From Gordonia oryzae (lineage in GTDB: Bacteria; Actinomycetota; Actinomycetes; Mycobacteriales; Mycobacteriaceae), in contig NZ_RKMH01000007.1 in the NCBI RefSeq assembly GCF_003797185.1, positions 186,001 to 250,000 on the forward strand: 64,000 bases of DNA, read 5' to 3'; not shown here. The text below holds more notes on this DNA, generated by a model, which was not told where the DNA came from, did not search any database, and saw only the letters and a program-made list of their open reading frames with translations. Position 1 is the first letter of the stretch.

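Overview
The window is high-GC actinobacterial DNA, most likely Gordonia or a close relative in the Mycobacteriales. Pointers are the rplN-rplX-rplE-rpsZ order with a zinc-type S14, a CE1758/CE1759-type luciferase-like oxidoreductase pair, a mycobacterial hemophore-like secreted protein, an MbtH protein and the base composition. The assignment is by inference from these families; no rRNA gene is present to confirm it.

Positions 1-12,000 are housekeeping and accessory DNA. An aspartase gene (minus strand, running off the left edge) and its divergent FadR-type regulator are both broken by several lesions. Next come a small secreted heme-binding-like protein, an acyl-CoA thioesterase, a 21-bp tandem repeat and a ribosomal operon fragment (L14, L24, L5, S14) with its own terminator. 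An orphan LuxR-type regulator, a pirin, a flavin reductase/luciferase-like monooxygenase pair behind a perfect 24-bp palindrome, an MTB12-like lipoprotein, a DUF4190-type membrane protein and a small protein with an adenylation-domain-like segment follow. An mbtH gene and a strong terminator close the region.

Positions 12,007-64,000 are one minus-strand nonribosomal peptide synthetase (NRPS) operon read right to left: NRPS1, NRPS2, mbtH, terminator. NRPS1 enters from beyond the right edge and is open for more than 38 kb (over 12,700 codons in view). NRPS2 encodes 4,591 residues and overlaps the NRPS1 stop by 4 bases. In synthesis order I read: (end of a T domain) - CAT - CAT-E - CAT - CAT - CAT-E - CAT - CAT - CAT - CAT-E - CAT - C || AT - CAT-E - CAT - CAT - TE, where C is condensation, A adenylation, T carrier, E epimerization and TE thioesterase. 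That is 14 complete A domains, 14 C domains, 4 E domains and one terminal thioesterase. One module is split between its C and A domains across the two proteins.

I read the A-domain pocket residues by hand. Three modules give the serine code DVWHFSLVDK and one gives a threonine-type code, DFWSVGMVHK. Three carry an unusual serine-like pocket with Pro in place of Trp and Glu in place of Asp. Five carry a related DALF/DALL type, one is Gln/Glu-like, and one (DPITHGQIY) matches nothing I recall. The predicted product is a peptide of at least 14 residues, Ser/Thr-rich with four D-residues, released by the terminal TE. Its N-terminus (lipidated or not) is encoded beyond the window. The Thr A-T didomain (about 52,900-54,800) has clearly different codon use from everything around it and looks like an imported module part.
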